Origin: an uncultured Jannaschia sp.
GTDB lineage: Bacteria; Pseudomonadota; Alphaproteobacteria; Rhodobacterales; Rhodobacteraceae
Length of the DNA: 64,000 nucleotides
Assembly (NCBI GenBank): GCA_947494145.1
Contig: CANLTZ010000009.1
Location: 165,053-229,052 of the forward strand
Reading direction: 5' to 3'
The position numbers and the translations under genes are program-made. Below the pieces are notes generated by a model. The model was not told the origin of the DNA. It worked only from the letters and a program-made list of their open reading frames with translations, and made no database searches. Shown here in pieces: positions 18,282-26,922 of the stretch (positions within the stretch are counted from its first letter, which is position 1; the number at the start of each line of letters is the position of its first letter).

Positions 18282-19253
18282 TCATTTCCCCTGTTCGGCC
18301 AGTTCTTCGACCGTTTTTGCAGGTCTAGGCCCTTGCTGTCCCTGCGGCAATGCGCGCTGGGGGCTTGCTGCAAGGATGGGCCAGAGGATGCCGGGCAGGC
18401 TGGCGGCCAGCAGGACAAGTCCGAAGGCGAGGCTGGCAGCGACGCCCGCGGCGGCGGTGGCCCCTGCCAGGGGGAACAGTGCGGCAGCAGCACCTTCGCG
18501 CCAGCCCCAGCCCGCAACTGAAAGCGGGATGAGCATCGCCGTGAGGATCAGGGGAATGAGGGTGGCGATGGCCTCGGGCGGCAGCGTGGTGCCCGTCGCT
18601 TGGGCGCAGGCGGCAAAGGCTAGCAGGTTCAAGGCGGCGATGGTGAGGCACAGGGCGGCTTGGGTCCAGCGGATGTCGGGGGCCAGCAGGGCGGTCTGGC
18701 AAGCGGCGGCGAAGCTGCGCAGGGCGGTGGGCGCCTTCCCGTGGTTCATGGCCAGCGCGATGAGCGCGGCGGCGGCGGTCAGGGCGACCAGGAGGGCTGG
18801 CACCCAGATGGGCCACCCGATCCCGCCGGGAAGGATGAACGCCAAGGCGAAGCCGCTAAGCATGACGGCCAGAAGGGCGGCTTGCCCGGCCAGACGCTCC
18901 ACCATCACTGCCTTTGCGGCGCGGGTCAGCCCCGCCTCGCGCGTGCGCACGGCCCGGGCGGCATCGCCTACCACGCCGCCCGGCAGGGTCATGTTGACGA
19001 TCTGGGCGAGGTAGTATTCGCCCACGGCCCGTTTCAGCCCGATCACCAAGCCCAGCCGGGCCGAGGTGAGGCGCCAGCGGTGCGCCATCAGAAGGGTCTG
19101 CGCGGTCAGGAGCAGCGCCGCCATGGCAAGCCAGCCGGGGTCAGCCCTCGCCAGAAGCGACAGCGCATCAGCGCCATCGGTGAGCCATAGGACAAGCGCC
19201 ACAAGACCCAGCGACAGGGCGATGCGCAGGGCGGGCCGTGCGATGCTCCTCAA
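18282..19253 (-). CDS. Flippase-like / lysylphosphatidylglycerol-synthase-TM-domain protein
   Basis: 323-residue polytopic inner-membrane protein with about eight hydrophobic segments. The segment EYYLAQIVNMTLPGGVVGDAARAVRTREAG is long and polar and matches the conserved core of the LPG-synthase transmembrane / UPF0104 (AglD2) family. Members are associated with lipid-linked sugar or phospholipid metabolism, sometimes as flippases. The start is TTG at 19251-19253, overlapping the sulfatase stop (TTGA). It lacks the cytoplasmic MprF aminoacyl-transferase domain. Membership of an operon with lipid-synthesis genes supports a lipid-translocation role, which is inference. Confidence 0.8.
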   Translation of the reverse strand: MRSIARPALRIALSLGLVALVLWLTDGADALSLLARADPGWLAMAALLLTAQTLLMAHRWRLTSARLGLVIGLKRAVGEYYLAQIVNMTLPGGVVGDAARAVRTREAGLTRAAKAVMVERLAGQAALLAVMLSGFALAFILPGGIGWPIWVPALLVALTAAAALIALAMNHGKAPTALRSFAAACQTALLAPDIRWTQAALCLTIAALNLLAFAACAQATGTTLPPEAIATLIPLILTAMLIPLSVAGWGWREGAAAALFPLAGATAAAGVAASLAFGLVLLAASLPGILWPILAASPQRALPQGQQGPRPAKTVEELAEQGK

Positions 19254-20881
19254 GATTGGCCATCCGCTGACGTGAAGGCGGCGATGAACCGGTTGCGAAA
19301 ATCCTCCATCGCCCAGACCGGGGCGGAGGCGTCCGGGGCGAGGCCCACGGGGGCGCCCCAGCCATCCAGGCGGGCCAGCAGCGCGGGCGGGCCGATCATG
19401 TGGATGGGCACATCGCGCCCCTCGATCTGGGAGACGAAGGGCGCGGGCGGGTGGTCCCCCAGGATGATGATCAGCGGCGCGTCATCGCCCCCTTGCCGTG
19501 CGGCGAAGGAGAAGACCGCTTGCAACGCATAATCCACCGAAAGGCGGTACTGGTCGCGCACCCGGTCCCGGTCGCGCCAGACCACGCGCGGTGAATCACC
19601 GGACTTGGCCCATTGCGTGAAGATGCGGCCATCGCCCACCTCCTGCCACGGGATCATGGGGGGGATCGGCGTCCAAGGCGCGTGGGACGAAATGAGCGCG
19701 ATTTGCAGGAAATCGGGGCGCGGGTCGTTCGGCAGAAGGTCTGGGAAGGCCGAAAGCGTGTATTGGTCGGGCATCGTGACCCAGTTGAAACGCTCCCCGG
19801 CATAGCCGAGCTCGGCGGCGGGCAGGATGGTTTCAAACCCCAGAAGCGGGCCTTCGGGCCAGGCCATGGTGATGGCGGGCATGACGGCGCCGGTGCGATA
19901 CCCGGCCTCGGATGCGAGGTGGTAGAGCGATTTGCGCGGGCTCACCAGCATGGCGCCATAGCGGGCCTCATCCCCCGTGGCGAGGCCCGAGGCGAAAGTG
20001 CCGTGCGCCAGCCAGCTTTGCCCCCCCGCGATGGGCGAGGTCAGCCAGAAGCTGCGCGCGCCCAGCCCCGCATCGTCCAGCGCGTCCTGCGCGGCGGCCA
20101 GTGTGGGCAGATGGGTGGGCGCGTAAAGCGAGTTGTCGAAACTGGTACGGCCATAGCTTTCCACGAAGATGACAAGCACATCGCGCCCGTCCAGCAGGTC
20201 GAAGACCGGCCCGGCATCTGCATAGGGGTCGATTTGCGTGGCGCGCCGAAAGGCGGCCAGTTCCCGCGCCGCTGCCCCCGCGCGCGCCACATGCAGCACG
20301 GTCATGCGGGTCGTCAGCGCCGATCCCGGCGGATTCTGCGGTAGTTTCCAATAGCGCAGGTTATGACCCAGATCGGCCACGGTCCAAGCGGCGAAGACGA
20401 GCATCGGCACCAAGACCGCCACCCGCCAGGGGCGTGGCAAGACGGGGCGTGACCAGCGGCCCAACGCCCGGAAGGTCAGCACGCCGACAGCCAACAAAAG
20501 GAGGGCGGCGAAGACCAACAGGCCGATGGTCAGCGCCACACCCAGCGTCGTCATCAAAAGGTTCAACGAAGCCGAAAACATGAAACTGTCCACTACCAGA
20601 TTGAACGGGCGCGACATGGCGGAATAGACGCCGTAATCGGCGGCCCGCAGAAGCAAAAGCAAGGTCAGCGCCAGTGTCAGCCCCGCCCGCACGGCGCGCG
20701 ACAGGCGCGGGTGCGGCGCAAGGATCAGCATCAGCCCCAATAGGACAGGAAGCTCCAACGGGACGCGCAGAAAAGTCGCGACATTCAGCGACCCGGGATG
20801 GTTCGGCAGGACCAGGACAAGGTACAGAAACGCAGCCGATGTCAGAAGCGCCAGGCTCGCCCCGATCTTGGCCTTCGTCAT
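19250..20881 (-). CDS. LTA-synthase-like sulfatase-family membrane enzyme
   Basis: 543-residue protein with about five N-terminal transmembrane helices (residues 1-175) and a periplasmic alkaline-phosphatase/sulfatase-type domain. The catalytic region VLVIFVESYGRTSFDNSLY (near 240) supplies the Ser/Thr nucleophile area, and IIILGDHPPA near 480 gives the C-terminal Asp-His metal ligands. The layout is that of LTA synthase, EptA-like and OpgB-like enzymes that move phosphoglycerol or phosphoethanolamine from phospholipids to envelope glycans. ATG 20881 overlaps the phosphatidyltransferase stop (ATGA). It is probably a headgroup transferase rather than a true sulfatase. Confidence 0.85.
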   Translation of the reverse strand: MTKAKIGASLALLTSAAFLYLVLVLPNHPGSLNVATFLRVPLELPVLLGLMLILAPHPRLSRAVRAGLTLALTLLLLLRAADYGVYSAMSRPFNLVVDSFMFSASLNLLMTTLGVALTIGLLVFAALLLLAVGVLTFRALGRWSRPVLPRPWRVAVLVPMLVFAAWTVADLGHNLRYWKLPQNPPGSALTTRMTVLHVARAGAAARELAAFRRATQIDPYADAGPVFDLLDGRDVLVIFVESYGRTSFDNSLYAPTHLPTLAAAQDALDDAGLGARSFWLTSPIAGGQSWLAHGTFASGLATGDEARYGAMLVSPRKSLYHLASEAGYRTGAVMPAITMAWPEGPLLGFETILPAAELGYAGERFNWVTMPDQYTLSAFPDLLPNDPRPDFLQIALISSHAPWTPIPPMIPWQEVGDGRIFTQWAKSGDSPRVVWRDRDRVRDQYRLSVDYALQAVFSFAARQGGDDAPLIIILGDHPPAPFVSQIEGRDVPIHMIGPPALLARLDGWGAPVGLAPDASAPVWAMEDFRNRFIAAFTSADGQS

Positions 20882-21624
20882 CCGGCAGCCCGGCGCAGCC
20901 AGAGGATATCGCGCGCAAAGGACCAGATGAGTGCCGCTGCCGCCGCGGGCAGCAGCACGGGCGCCAGCGGCGTGATGGCGGGCAGCAGCATCGAGATAAG
21001 CGCACTGATCTGCAACACGCAGACGGTTTTGCGCGACAGACGTTCCGGCAGGGGAGCACGCAGCCAAGGCAGCGCGCGCGCGACCAAGACGAACACGTGT
21101 CGGGCGAAGCCCAGGATAAGCAGGCTGGCCGCCGTGATCGGGTCAGGGGCAGCGCCGCCGCCCAACAGGATAAGCGCCAGGATGCTGCTCAGCGCGGCAT
21201 CGACCTCCATATCGAAGCGGGCACCGAAGGCTGAGGTGAGGCCGGTGCGCCGCGCCAGCCAGCCATCGACCCCGTCTAGGGTCAGCGCCACGGCAGCCAG
21301 GGCGAAGATGGCGACAGGTTGCGCCGACCATATGGCTGGGTTGAGCACCGGGATCAGCAGAAGGGCAGCCATGGCTGCGCGGATCTGCGTGACGGTGTTG
21401 CAACCGCCCAGCCGGGTATGCGGGTAGTGACTGCGCATCAGCCCGGCAGTCAGCGCCATGGCCAGGACGAACGTCCCCATGGCCACGCCGATCACCCAAG
21501 GCGCGCTTGTGCCCAAAAAGCCCGCGCCCAGCGCAATGGCAGGCACAAGCGCCAGCGCCACGGCTGCAAATGCCATGGTGGGTGAAAGCGCTGGACGCGG
21601 GCGGAATAGATCGGTGGAAGCCAT
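20878..21624 (-). CDS. CDP-alcohol phosphatidyltransferase
   Basis: 248-residue inner-membrane enzyme that condenses a CDP-activated lipid with an alcohol, or CDP-alcohol with a lipid. The family signature DGxxARxxxxxxxxGxxxDxxxD is present as DGVDGWLARRTGLTSAFGAR followed by FDMEVD (near residues 117-142). About six transmembrane segments surround it. It lies 20 bp downstream of the EEP gene and overlaps the sulfatase start. The alcohol cannot be deduced. The housekeeping phosphatidyltransferases normally stand elsewhere, so this copy probably makes a special lipid within the operon. Confidence 0.9.
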   Translation of the reverse strand: MASTDLFRPRPALSPTMAFAAVALALVPAIALGAGFLGTSAPWVIGVAMGTFVLAMALTAGLMRSHYPHTRLGGCNTVTQIRAAMAALLLIPVLNPAIWSAQPVAIFALAAVALTLDGVDGWLARRTGLTSAFGARFDMEVDAALSSILALILLGGGAAPDPITAASLLILGFARHVFVLVARALPWLRAPLPERLSRKTVCVLQISALISMLLPAITPLAPVLLPAAAAALIWSFARDILWLRRAAG

Positions 21625-21644
21625 TTTGTTGAGAGTTAGTATCC

Positions 21645-22430
21645 TCAGGACCCTGTCAAGCGGAGCGCTGCGGCGTCAGCGACCTCGCGCGACAAAGTGA
21701 TCGTCGCGGCCAAGGGGCGATGGTCCGACGCTTCGCGGATCAGCGGGCTGTCCAGAACCCGCGGGGCGCCCACCATGCCCGGCCGATCGCCCAGAATGCG
21801 GTCGAGCGGCAGCAGCGGTCGCGTCGCTGGAAAAGTCGCGCGGGCAGGGCCGGTCAGGTCGCGCCCGAAGACCTTTCGCGAAAAGGCGAACCCACCCCAA
21901 GGGCGCCATTCATTGACGTCGCCCACGATCAAGGTCTCCATTTCGGGCGCACGGCGGATATGTTGCCCGAGCGTGCGCATCTGCACCGCCCGCAGCCATT
22001 GCGCGAGCGACAGATGGGTGCCCACCAGGCGCAAGGGCGCCGCCTCAGGTGGTGAAAGGTCCAGCACCACGGCGCCGCGATGGCAATGGCCTGGCAGGTC
22101 CACCAGACGGCGACGTGTGATTGTCAGACGCGGATGCAGGAAGACGATGACACCCAGAAATCCGTGGCTGTCCGGCCCCCATTTCAGCGCCTCGGTCCCG
22201 TGGGCGTGGGCCAGGTCGGTGGCAAGTTCAATAGCAGGCAGGTCAAGGAAACCTGAATGGGGACGGTGGTCTTCGTCGGCCTCCTGCAAGACCAGGATAT
22301 CGGGCGCCTCAGCCGCGATGTCCTCGGCGATGACGCGGGTGATCCGGTCGGGGTCGAAACGGCCATCCCGGCCTACGCCGCGATGGATGTTCCAACTGAC
22401 GCAGCGCAGCGAAGCGAGCTTTGATTGCAT
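21645..22430 (-). CDS. Endonuclease/exonuclease/phosphatase family protein
   Basis: 261-residue EEP-fold hydrolase. The motifs are in order: SWNIHRGVG near residue 12, LQEADED near 48, VGTHLSL near 140, VGDVNEW near 170 (usually GDFN) and ASDHRPL near 245. EEP enzymes in lipid contexts act as phosphodiesterases or phosphatases on phospholipid headgroups rather than on DNA. ATG 22430 follows a clear AAGGAG. It is the first gene of the eight-gene minus-strand operon, divergent from the YceI gene over 97 bp where the promoter must lie. Confidence 0.88.
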   Translation of the reverse strand: MQSKLASLRCVSWNIHRGVGRDGRFDPDRITRVIAEDIAAEAPDILVLQEADEDHRPHSGFLDLPAIELATDLAHAHGTEALKWGPDSHGFLGVIVFLHPRLTITRRRLVDLPGHCHRGAVVLDLSPPEAAPLRLVGTHLSLAQWLRAVQMRTLGQHIRRAPEMETLIVGDVNEWRPWGGFAFSRKVFGRDLTGPARATFPATRPLLPLDRILGDRPGMVGAPRVLDSPLIREASDHRPLAATITLSREVADAAALRLTGS

Positions 22431-22527
22431 GGGACTCCTTCCCCGAGCAGATCGGCCTATAACCAAGTAGGGCTGTCCTGCGGGATTGCCGCAGAAGACC
22501 CTGCCCCGACCCCGACGTGAGGACAAC

Positions 22528-23112
22528 ATGACCCGTATATTTGTCGCCGCAATGACGTGCGCAATCCTGGCCACGCCGGCCTTGGCCGAACCCCACCGTT
22601 ATGAGCTGGACCCAACTCATACGGTCGTTGCCTTCACGGTCGAACATATCGGCTATTCCAACACGCTGGGCGTCTTCGGAGAGGTCGAAGGTAGCTTCAC
22701 CTACGACATGGAAACGCAGGAATTGTCCGACTTGGAGGTGCGCGTCACGACAGATAGCGTGAACACCTTCAACCAGGCACGCGACGGCCACGTGCGGGCG
22801 GACGACTTTCTGGATGTAAGGGCGCACCCGGTGATGACATTCACCGCGTCGGGCGGCCAACCCGCAAGCGCTACGTCGGGCACCGTGACCGGTGAGCTAA
22901 GCTTGCTTGGCCAGACACAGCCGCTGTCACTGGATGTGACGCTCAACAAGGCGGCCAATTACCCGTTTGGGCACCAGAAATTCACACTCGGCATCACCGC
23001 ACGCGGCACACTGAACCGCAGCGATTTTGGCATGGATTACGGCGTGGCCAACGGCTTGGTGGGCGACCGCGTGGACCTGATCATCGAAACCGAGGCGATC
23101 CAGGCGGATTGA
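22528..23112 (+). CDS. YceI-family periplasmic lipid-binding protein
   Basis: 194-residue secreted protein. The signal peptide MTRIFVAAMTCAILATPALA is followed by the YceI lipocalin-like barrel: YELDPTHTVVAFTVEHIGYS at the start, then VEGSF and the C-terminal GHQKFTLGITARGTLNRSDF. YceI proteins bind isoprenoid or fatty-acid-like ligands in the periplasm. GTGAGGA lies just before ATG 22528. It is divergent from the lipid operon and may share its control region. Confidence 0.92.
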   Translation: MTRIFVAAMTCAILATPALAEPHRYELDPTHTVVAFTVEHIGYSNTLGVFGEVEGSFTYDMETQELSDLEVRVTTDSVNTFNQARDGHVRADDFLDVRAHPVMTFTASGGQPASATSGTVTGELSLLGQTQPLSLDVTLNKAANYPFGHQKFTLGITARGTLNRSDFGMDYGVANGLVGDRVDLIIETEAIQAD

Positions 23113-23143
23113 TCGCGGCTGCGGTGCGATCTATGCCGCACGC

Positions 23144-23572
23144 ATGACACCGCAGCTTTCCGCCTTTCTCGACATCCTCGGGCCCGATTACCAAACTCAG
23201 GGATGGACGGAAGACCCGTTACCGCTTGTTTCGCTGGAGACGTTTCTGGACGGCAATGACGATGAAGGGTCTATCCAGAACCAAGATTTCGGCGCTGCTG
23301 TTGCGGCGCTGAAGGCGCTGTCCTCTCATCCCGATGTGGAACATTTGCTGCTCGGGATCACTCAGTGGGAGGGCGAGGGGGCATGGCCAGTGGCCGAGTA
23401 CATCTATCTTATGACCTCGGCTGATCCGGCGGATCTGGCCGCCGCGCTGGAAGAACAGGGCCTTTTCGTCAGCGAACATGGCACGGCAGAAGACGCCCAC
23501 CAGCCGCATGATGCCAAAGCCGCATTCGACCAACCTGATGGGATGCGCCTGGTCTGGTTTTGGATGGACTGA
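23144..23572 (+). CDS. Unknown acidic protein, 142 aa
   Basis: Not recognised. The product is acidic, contains Trp-rich patches (GITQWEGEGAWPVAEYIYLM, LVWFWMD at the end) and has no signal peptide or membrane segment, so it is probably cytoplasmic. It starts 31 bp after the YceI stop without a strong ribosome-binding site. Codon use matches the neighbours, and an intergenic repeat follows its stop, which supports a real gene end here. Confidence 0.6.
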   Translation: MTPQLSAFLDILGPDYQTQGWTEDPLPLVSLETFLDGNDDEGSIQNQDFGAAVAALKALSSHPDVEHLLLGITQWEGEGAWPVAEYIYLMTSADPADLAAALEEQGLFVSEHGTAEDAHQPHDAKAAFDQPDGMRLVWFWMD

Positions 23573-23596
23573 CGCCGACACAGGTCGCTTCGCCCG

Positions 23597-23622
23597 CCCC
23601 TTCATCCTGGTAAAAATACTCA
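23597..23622 (-). repeat. Intergenic element, copy 3 (tail motif only)
   Basis: On the minus strand this reads TGAGTATTTTTACCAGGATG followed by AAGGGG, the same tail as the elements at 7321 and 13790. It lies between the convergent ends of the 142-aa gene and the flavoprotein gene. No strong hairpin is attached to this copy. Confidence 0.5.
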
Positions 23623-23658
23623 CTGTTGACCGCCTCGCCAAAGGCAAAACCCGTCAAC

Positions 23659-25713
23659 CTATAGCGGCAACATCATCCGCAAACCGTCATAGATCGCAGC
23701 GTGGATGTTACGCGATGCCACGGCGTCGCCAATCCGCGTCAGGACGAAGCGTCCATCCGGATTGGTGCTAGGATACGGCATTTGGCCAGCCAGCAAAGCA
23801 GTGTGATCGACCACGCCGCCATTGGTGGAATGGGGGCGCAGGTCGAAATAGAGGTCATCCACTGGCGCCGTCCCATGTTCGATCACGACGTGATCCACTG
23901 CTCGCGTCTCGGACCAATCGGGTGCGTGGCGGGACGACAGGGTGGCCACCAGCCGGTTGCCGTCACGATGCACGGCATGGAGGTTGGTATGCATGGTGAT
24001 CTGCGTGCCGGTCTTCTGGAAGGCGCGGGCATAGGGCACGTGGTTCATGCCACCCATGTCGATGCCGAACATCCGCTCGGGCGTCACGATCTCCACCTGG
24101 GCACCGGCCTCGGCCAATTGCTTGGCGGCGGATAGGGCCTGGTGGCCGCCGTGGTCGTCATAGACCAGAACGCTGCCATCGGCCCGCGCATCGCCCGACA
24201 GCACATCCCAACTCGTCAGGCACAGACCGGCGCCGCCACCGGCTAGGGGCGGGGCTTGTGGGATGCCGCCGGTGGCGATGACCACGATATCAGGGGCCTC
24301 GGCCAGGACCGTTTCGACATCGGCATAGGTGTCGCATCGAACCGTGACGCCCAGATGTTCCAACTCGCTGACGCGCCAATCGACGATGCCGATCAATTCG
24401 CGTCGCTCCGGGTTGCGGGTGGCCAGAAGGACCTGACCGCCGGGGCGGGCGGCGGCCTCCAACACGGTGACGGAATGGCCGCGTTCGGCCAGGACACGGG
24501 CGGCCTCCAGCCCGGCGGGCCCGGCACCGACCACAAGTGCGCGGTGCGTTACCTGGGCGCGCGGGATTATATGGGGCATCTTGGCTTCGCGCCCCGTGGC
24601 GGCGTTATGGATGCAAAGTGCCTCACCGGCCTCATAGATGCGGTCCAGGCAATAGGTGGCACCGGTGCAGGGGCGGATGCGATCTTCTTCGCCGCGGGAA
24701 ATCTTGGCCACGATATGGGGGTCGGCCATGTGGGCGCGGGTCATGCCCACCATGTCCAGCTTGCCCGTGGCCACGGCATGGCGCGCGGTGGCGACATCCG
24801 CGATGCGCGCAGCGTGGAAAACCGGAAAGCCGGTCGCGTCCCGAACCTCGCCCGCGAATTCCAGATGCGGGGCGGAACGCATGCCCGAAATGGGAATGAC
24901 CTCATTGAGGGACGCATCATGGTCCACGCGCCCCCGGATCAGGTTCAAGAAATCCACCTTGCCCGAACTGGCCAGCCGCCGCGCGATTTCGACACCTTCG
25001 ACCTTGGTCAGGCCGCCTTTCAGATCTTCATCGGCCACCATGCGGATGCCCACGATGAAGTCGGGGCCCACGCGGGCCCGTATGGCATCGAGCACGGCAT
25101 GGGTAAAGCGCAGCCGGTTATCGAGCGTGCCGTTCCAATCATCGTCGCGGTGGTTCCAAGCCGGGGACCAGAATGCGTCCATCAAATGGCCGTAGGATTC
25201 GATTTCGATCCCGTCGAGCCCGGCCTCCTTCATGCGCTCGGCCGCGGCGGCCCAATCGTGAATGACACGGTCGATGTCCCAGTTTTCCATGGCTTTGGGA
25301 TGGGCCCGGTGGGCCGCCTCTCGCAAAGAAGACGGTGCCAGCACAGGCAACCAGTCACCCCCCGCATAGCCAGTGCGGCGACCCATATGGGTCAATTGGA
25401 TCATGACCGCGCAGCCGTGCTCATGGCAGGCATCGGCCACATCGCGCATTTTGGGGACGATTTCGTCTTTGTAGGCCAGAAGGTTGCCAAAGGGCGGCGG
25501 GCTGTCGGGTGAAATCACCGCGGAACCTGCCGTCATGGTCAGCGCAATGCCGCCCCGGGCCTTTTCCGCATGATAAAGCCGATAGCGTTCGCCCGGCAGC
25601 CCGTCTTCGGAATAGGCCGGTTCATGGGCCGTGGACATGAGCCGGTTCTTCAGGGTCAAGTGCTTGATCTGAAAAGGCTGCATCAGCGGGTCACGGGTCA
25701 TCGACTGGGACAT
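23659..25713 (-). CDS. TMADH-like NADH:flavin oxidoreductase, probable N-demethylase
   Basis: 684-residue enzyme of the trimethylamine dehydrogenase/2,4-dienoyl-CoA reductase type: an FMN TIM barrel, then a Rossmann FAD/NAD domain. The barrel has NRLMSTAHEPAYSEDGLPGE and AVMIQLTHMGRRTGY; the second domain opens RALVVGAGPAGLEAARVLAERG near residue 390. A Cys-containing linker around RPCTGATYCLDRIYEAG suggests a 4Fe-4S site, though the exact ligands cannot be fixed by eye. Homologues demethylate N-methylated compounds such as N-methylproline or dimethylglycine. AAAGG precedes ATG 25713. It lies 9 bp after the enolase gene in a three-gene operon with an MttB homologue, which supports a betaine pathway. 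Confidence 0.85.
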   Translation of the reverse strand: MSQSMTRDPLMQPFQIKHLTLKNRLMSTAHEPAYSEDGLPGERYRLYHAEKARGGIALTMTAGSAVISPDSPPPFGNLLAYKDEIVPKMRDVADACHEHGCAVMIQLTHMGRRTGYAGGDWLPVLAPSSLREAAHRAHPKAMENWDIDRVIHDWAAAAERMKEAGLDGIEIESYGHLMDAFWSPAWNHRDDDWNGTLDNRLRFTHAVLDAIRARVGPDFIVGIRMVADEDLKGGLTKVEGVEIARRLASSGKVDFLNLIRGRVDHDASLNEVIPISGMRSAPHLEFAGEVRDATGFPVFHAARIADVATARHAVATGKLDMVGMTRAHMADPHIVAKISRGEEDRIRPCTGATYCLDRIYEAGEALCIHNAATGREAKMPHIIPRAQVTHRALVVGAGPAGLEAARVLAERGHSVTVLEAAARPGGQVLLATRNPERRELIGIVDWRVSELEHLGVTVRCDTYADVETVLAEAPDIVVIATGGIPQAPPLAGGGAGLCLTSWDVLSGDARADGSVLVYDDHGGHQALSAAKQLAEAGAQVEIVTPERMFGIDMGGMNHVPYARAFQKTGTQITMHTNLHAVHRDGNRLVATLSSRHAPDWSETRAVDHVVIEHGTAPVDDLYFDLRPHSTNGGVVDHTALLAGQMPYPSTNPDGRFVLTRIGDAVASRNIHAAIYDGLRMMLPL

Positions 25714-25722
25714 GGGGACCTT

Positions 25723-26907
25723 TCAGTGTAGCGGCAGGCGCCCGTAGCGCCCGGGATGATCGGGATGGTGGAAGTGGGGCATGGGGCCGTTTTCTTCGAA
25801 ATGCTTTGCCCAACGGGTCATGGCATCGGGGTCGAGGGTGACGCCTAAGCCGTCGCCTTCGGGCACGGGGATGGTGTCGTTGGTCTGACGGAAGGGCCCG
25901 CCTTCGATGACATCGCCCATTTGCCAGCGAAACAGGCTTTGGGATGGCTCTGTGATGTGGTGATGGGCTGCCGAGACATGTAGATAGGCGGCGGTCATCA
26001 CGCCGAGGTCGTTGGAATAGCACCAGAAACCTTTGCCAATGGCTTCGCAGGCGTCGATGAAGGCTATGGTGCGCCTGATGCCGCCCAGGGCCGCAAAATT
26101 GCATACGAAGTAGTCCGGCGCCCCAAGGGCCACGGCCCGGCGCAGGTCGGGCACATGGGTGGAAAACGGGATGGAGGAATGCTGCCGCAATTGGGCCATT
26201 TCCTCAAAAGTTGCGACGGGGTCTTCGTAGTTGCGAATGTCGAAGGGCTCGATTTCGCGCAGGACGCGGATGGCGGTGGGCAGCGACCATTGCATATTGG
26301 AATCGAGCCGGATCATGGCCTTGGGTCCAAGGGCTTCGCGCAGCAGGCGCACGGTTTCGATTTCCAGATCCGGGTCGCCGAGGATCAGCTTGCCTTCGAA
26401 CATGGTTGCACCGTGCGTGTCGCGCATGTCGAGGCAGTATTCCACGATGTCCTGGGCCGTTGCCTCGCCCCCGGCTGCGCCGGTCTTGGGGCGGAAGGCG
26501 AAGTATTCCGTGAAGGGGATGTCGCGCCGCACGGCCCCGCCCAGCAGCTTGTAGATCGGCATGCCCAGCGCCTTGCCGCGGATGTCCCAAAGGGCCAGTT
26601 CAACGGCGCCGAAAGCGACCGAAGCCGCGTTTTCGCCGGTATTGGCGGTGATCTGGTAGGGCGGCACGCAGCGCGCCTCGCATGCCGCCAGGTCGAGGGG
26701 ATCAGCCCCGATCAGGGCGGGGGCGATTTCGTGTTTGACGACCTCTCCGAAATGCCACCAGGGCGCTTCGCCCAGGCCCACCAGGCCATCATCGGTGCGG
26801 ACCTCGATGATGGATTTCGAAGCACCGGGATAGAGACCGCCCGTCCACCAGAAGGGCGCATCGAACGGGACATTCACATGGGTTACGCGGATATCGGTGA
26901 TCTTCAT
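25723..26907 (-). CDS. Enolase-superfamily enzyme (mandelate racemase/muconate lactonizing group)
   Basis: 394-residue enolase-superfamily protein that abstracts an alpha proton from a carboxylate substrate. The capping domain opens MKITDIRVTHVNVPFDAPFW. The barrel shows FEGKLILGDP near residue 170 (general base region), RLDSNMQW near 200 (metal Asp), NYEDPV near 225 (metal Glu) and a late STHVPDLRRAVALGAPD. The tail HFHHPDHPG is unusually His-rich. Within the operon it could be an epimerase or dehydratase of a betaine; hydroxyproline-betaine epimerase is the nearest established analogy for such a neighbourhood. Start ATG 26905-26907. Confidence 0.85.
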   Translation of the reverse strand: MKITDIRVTHVNVPFDAPFWWTGGLYPGASKSIIEVRTDDGLVGLGEAPWWHFGEVVKHEIAPALIGADPLDLAACEARCVPPYQITANTGENAASVAFGAVELALWDIRGKALGMPIYKLLGGAVRRDIPFTEYFAFRPKTGAAGGEATAQDIVEYCLDMRDTHGATMFEGKLILGDPDLEIETVRLLREALGPKAMIRLDSNMQWSLPTAIRVLREIEPFDIRNYEDPVATFEEMAQLRQHSSIPFSTHVPDLRRAVALGAPDYFVCNFAALGGIRRTIAFIDACEAIGKGFWCYSNDLGVMTAAYLHVSAAHHHITEPSQSLFRWQMGDVIEGGPFRQTNDTIPVPEGDGLGVTLDPDAMTRWAKHFEENGPMPHFHHPDHPGRYGRLPLH

Positions 26908-26922
26908 CGCGCTCGCCCAGTC

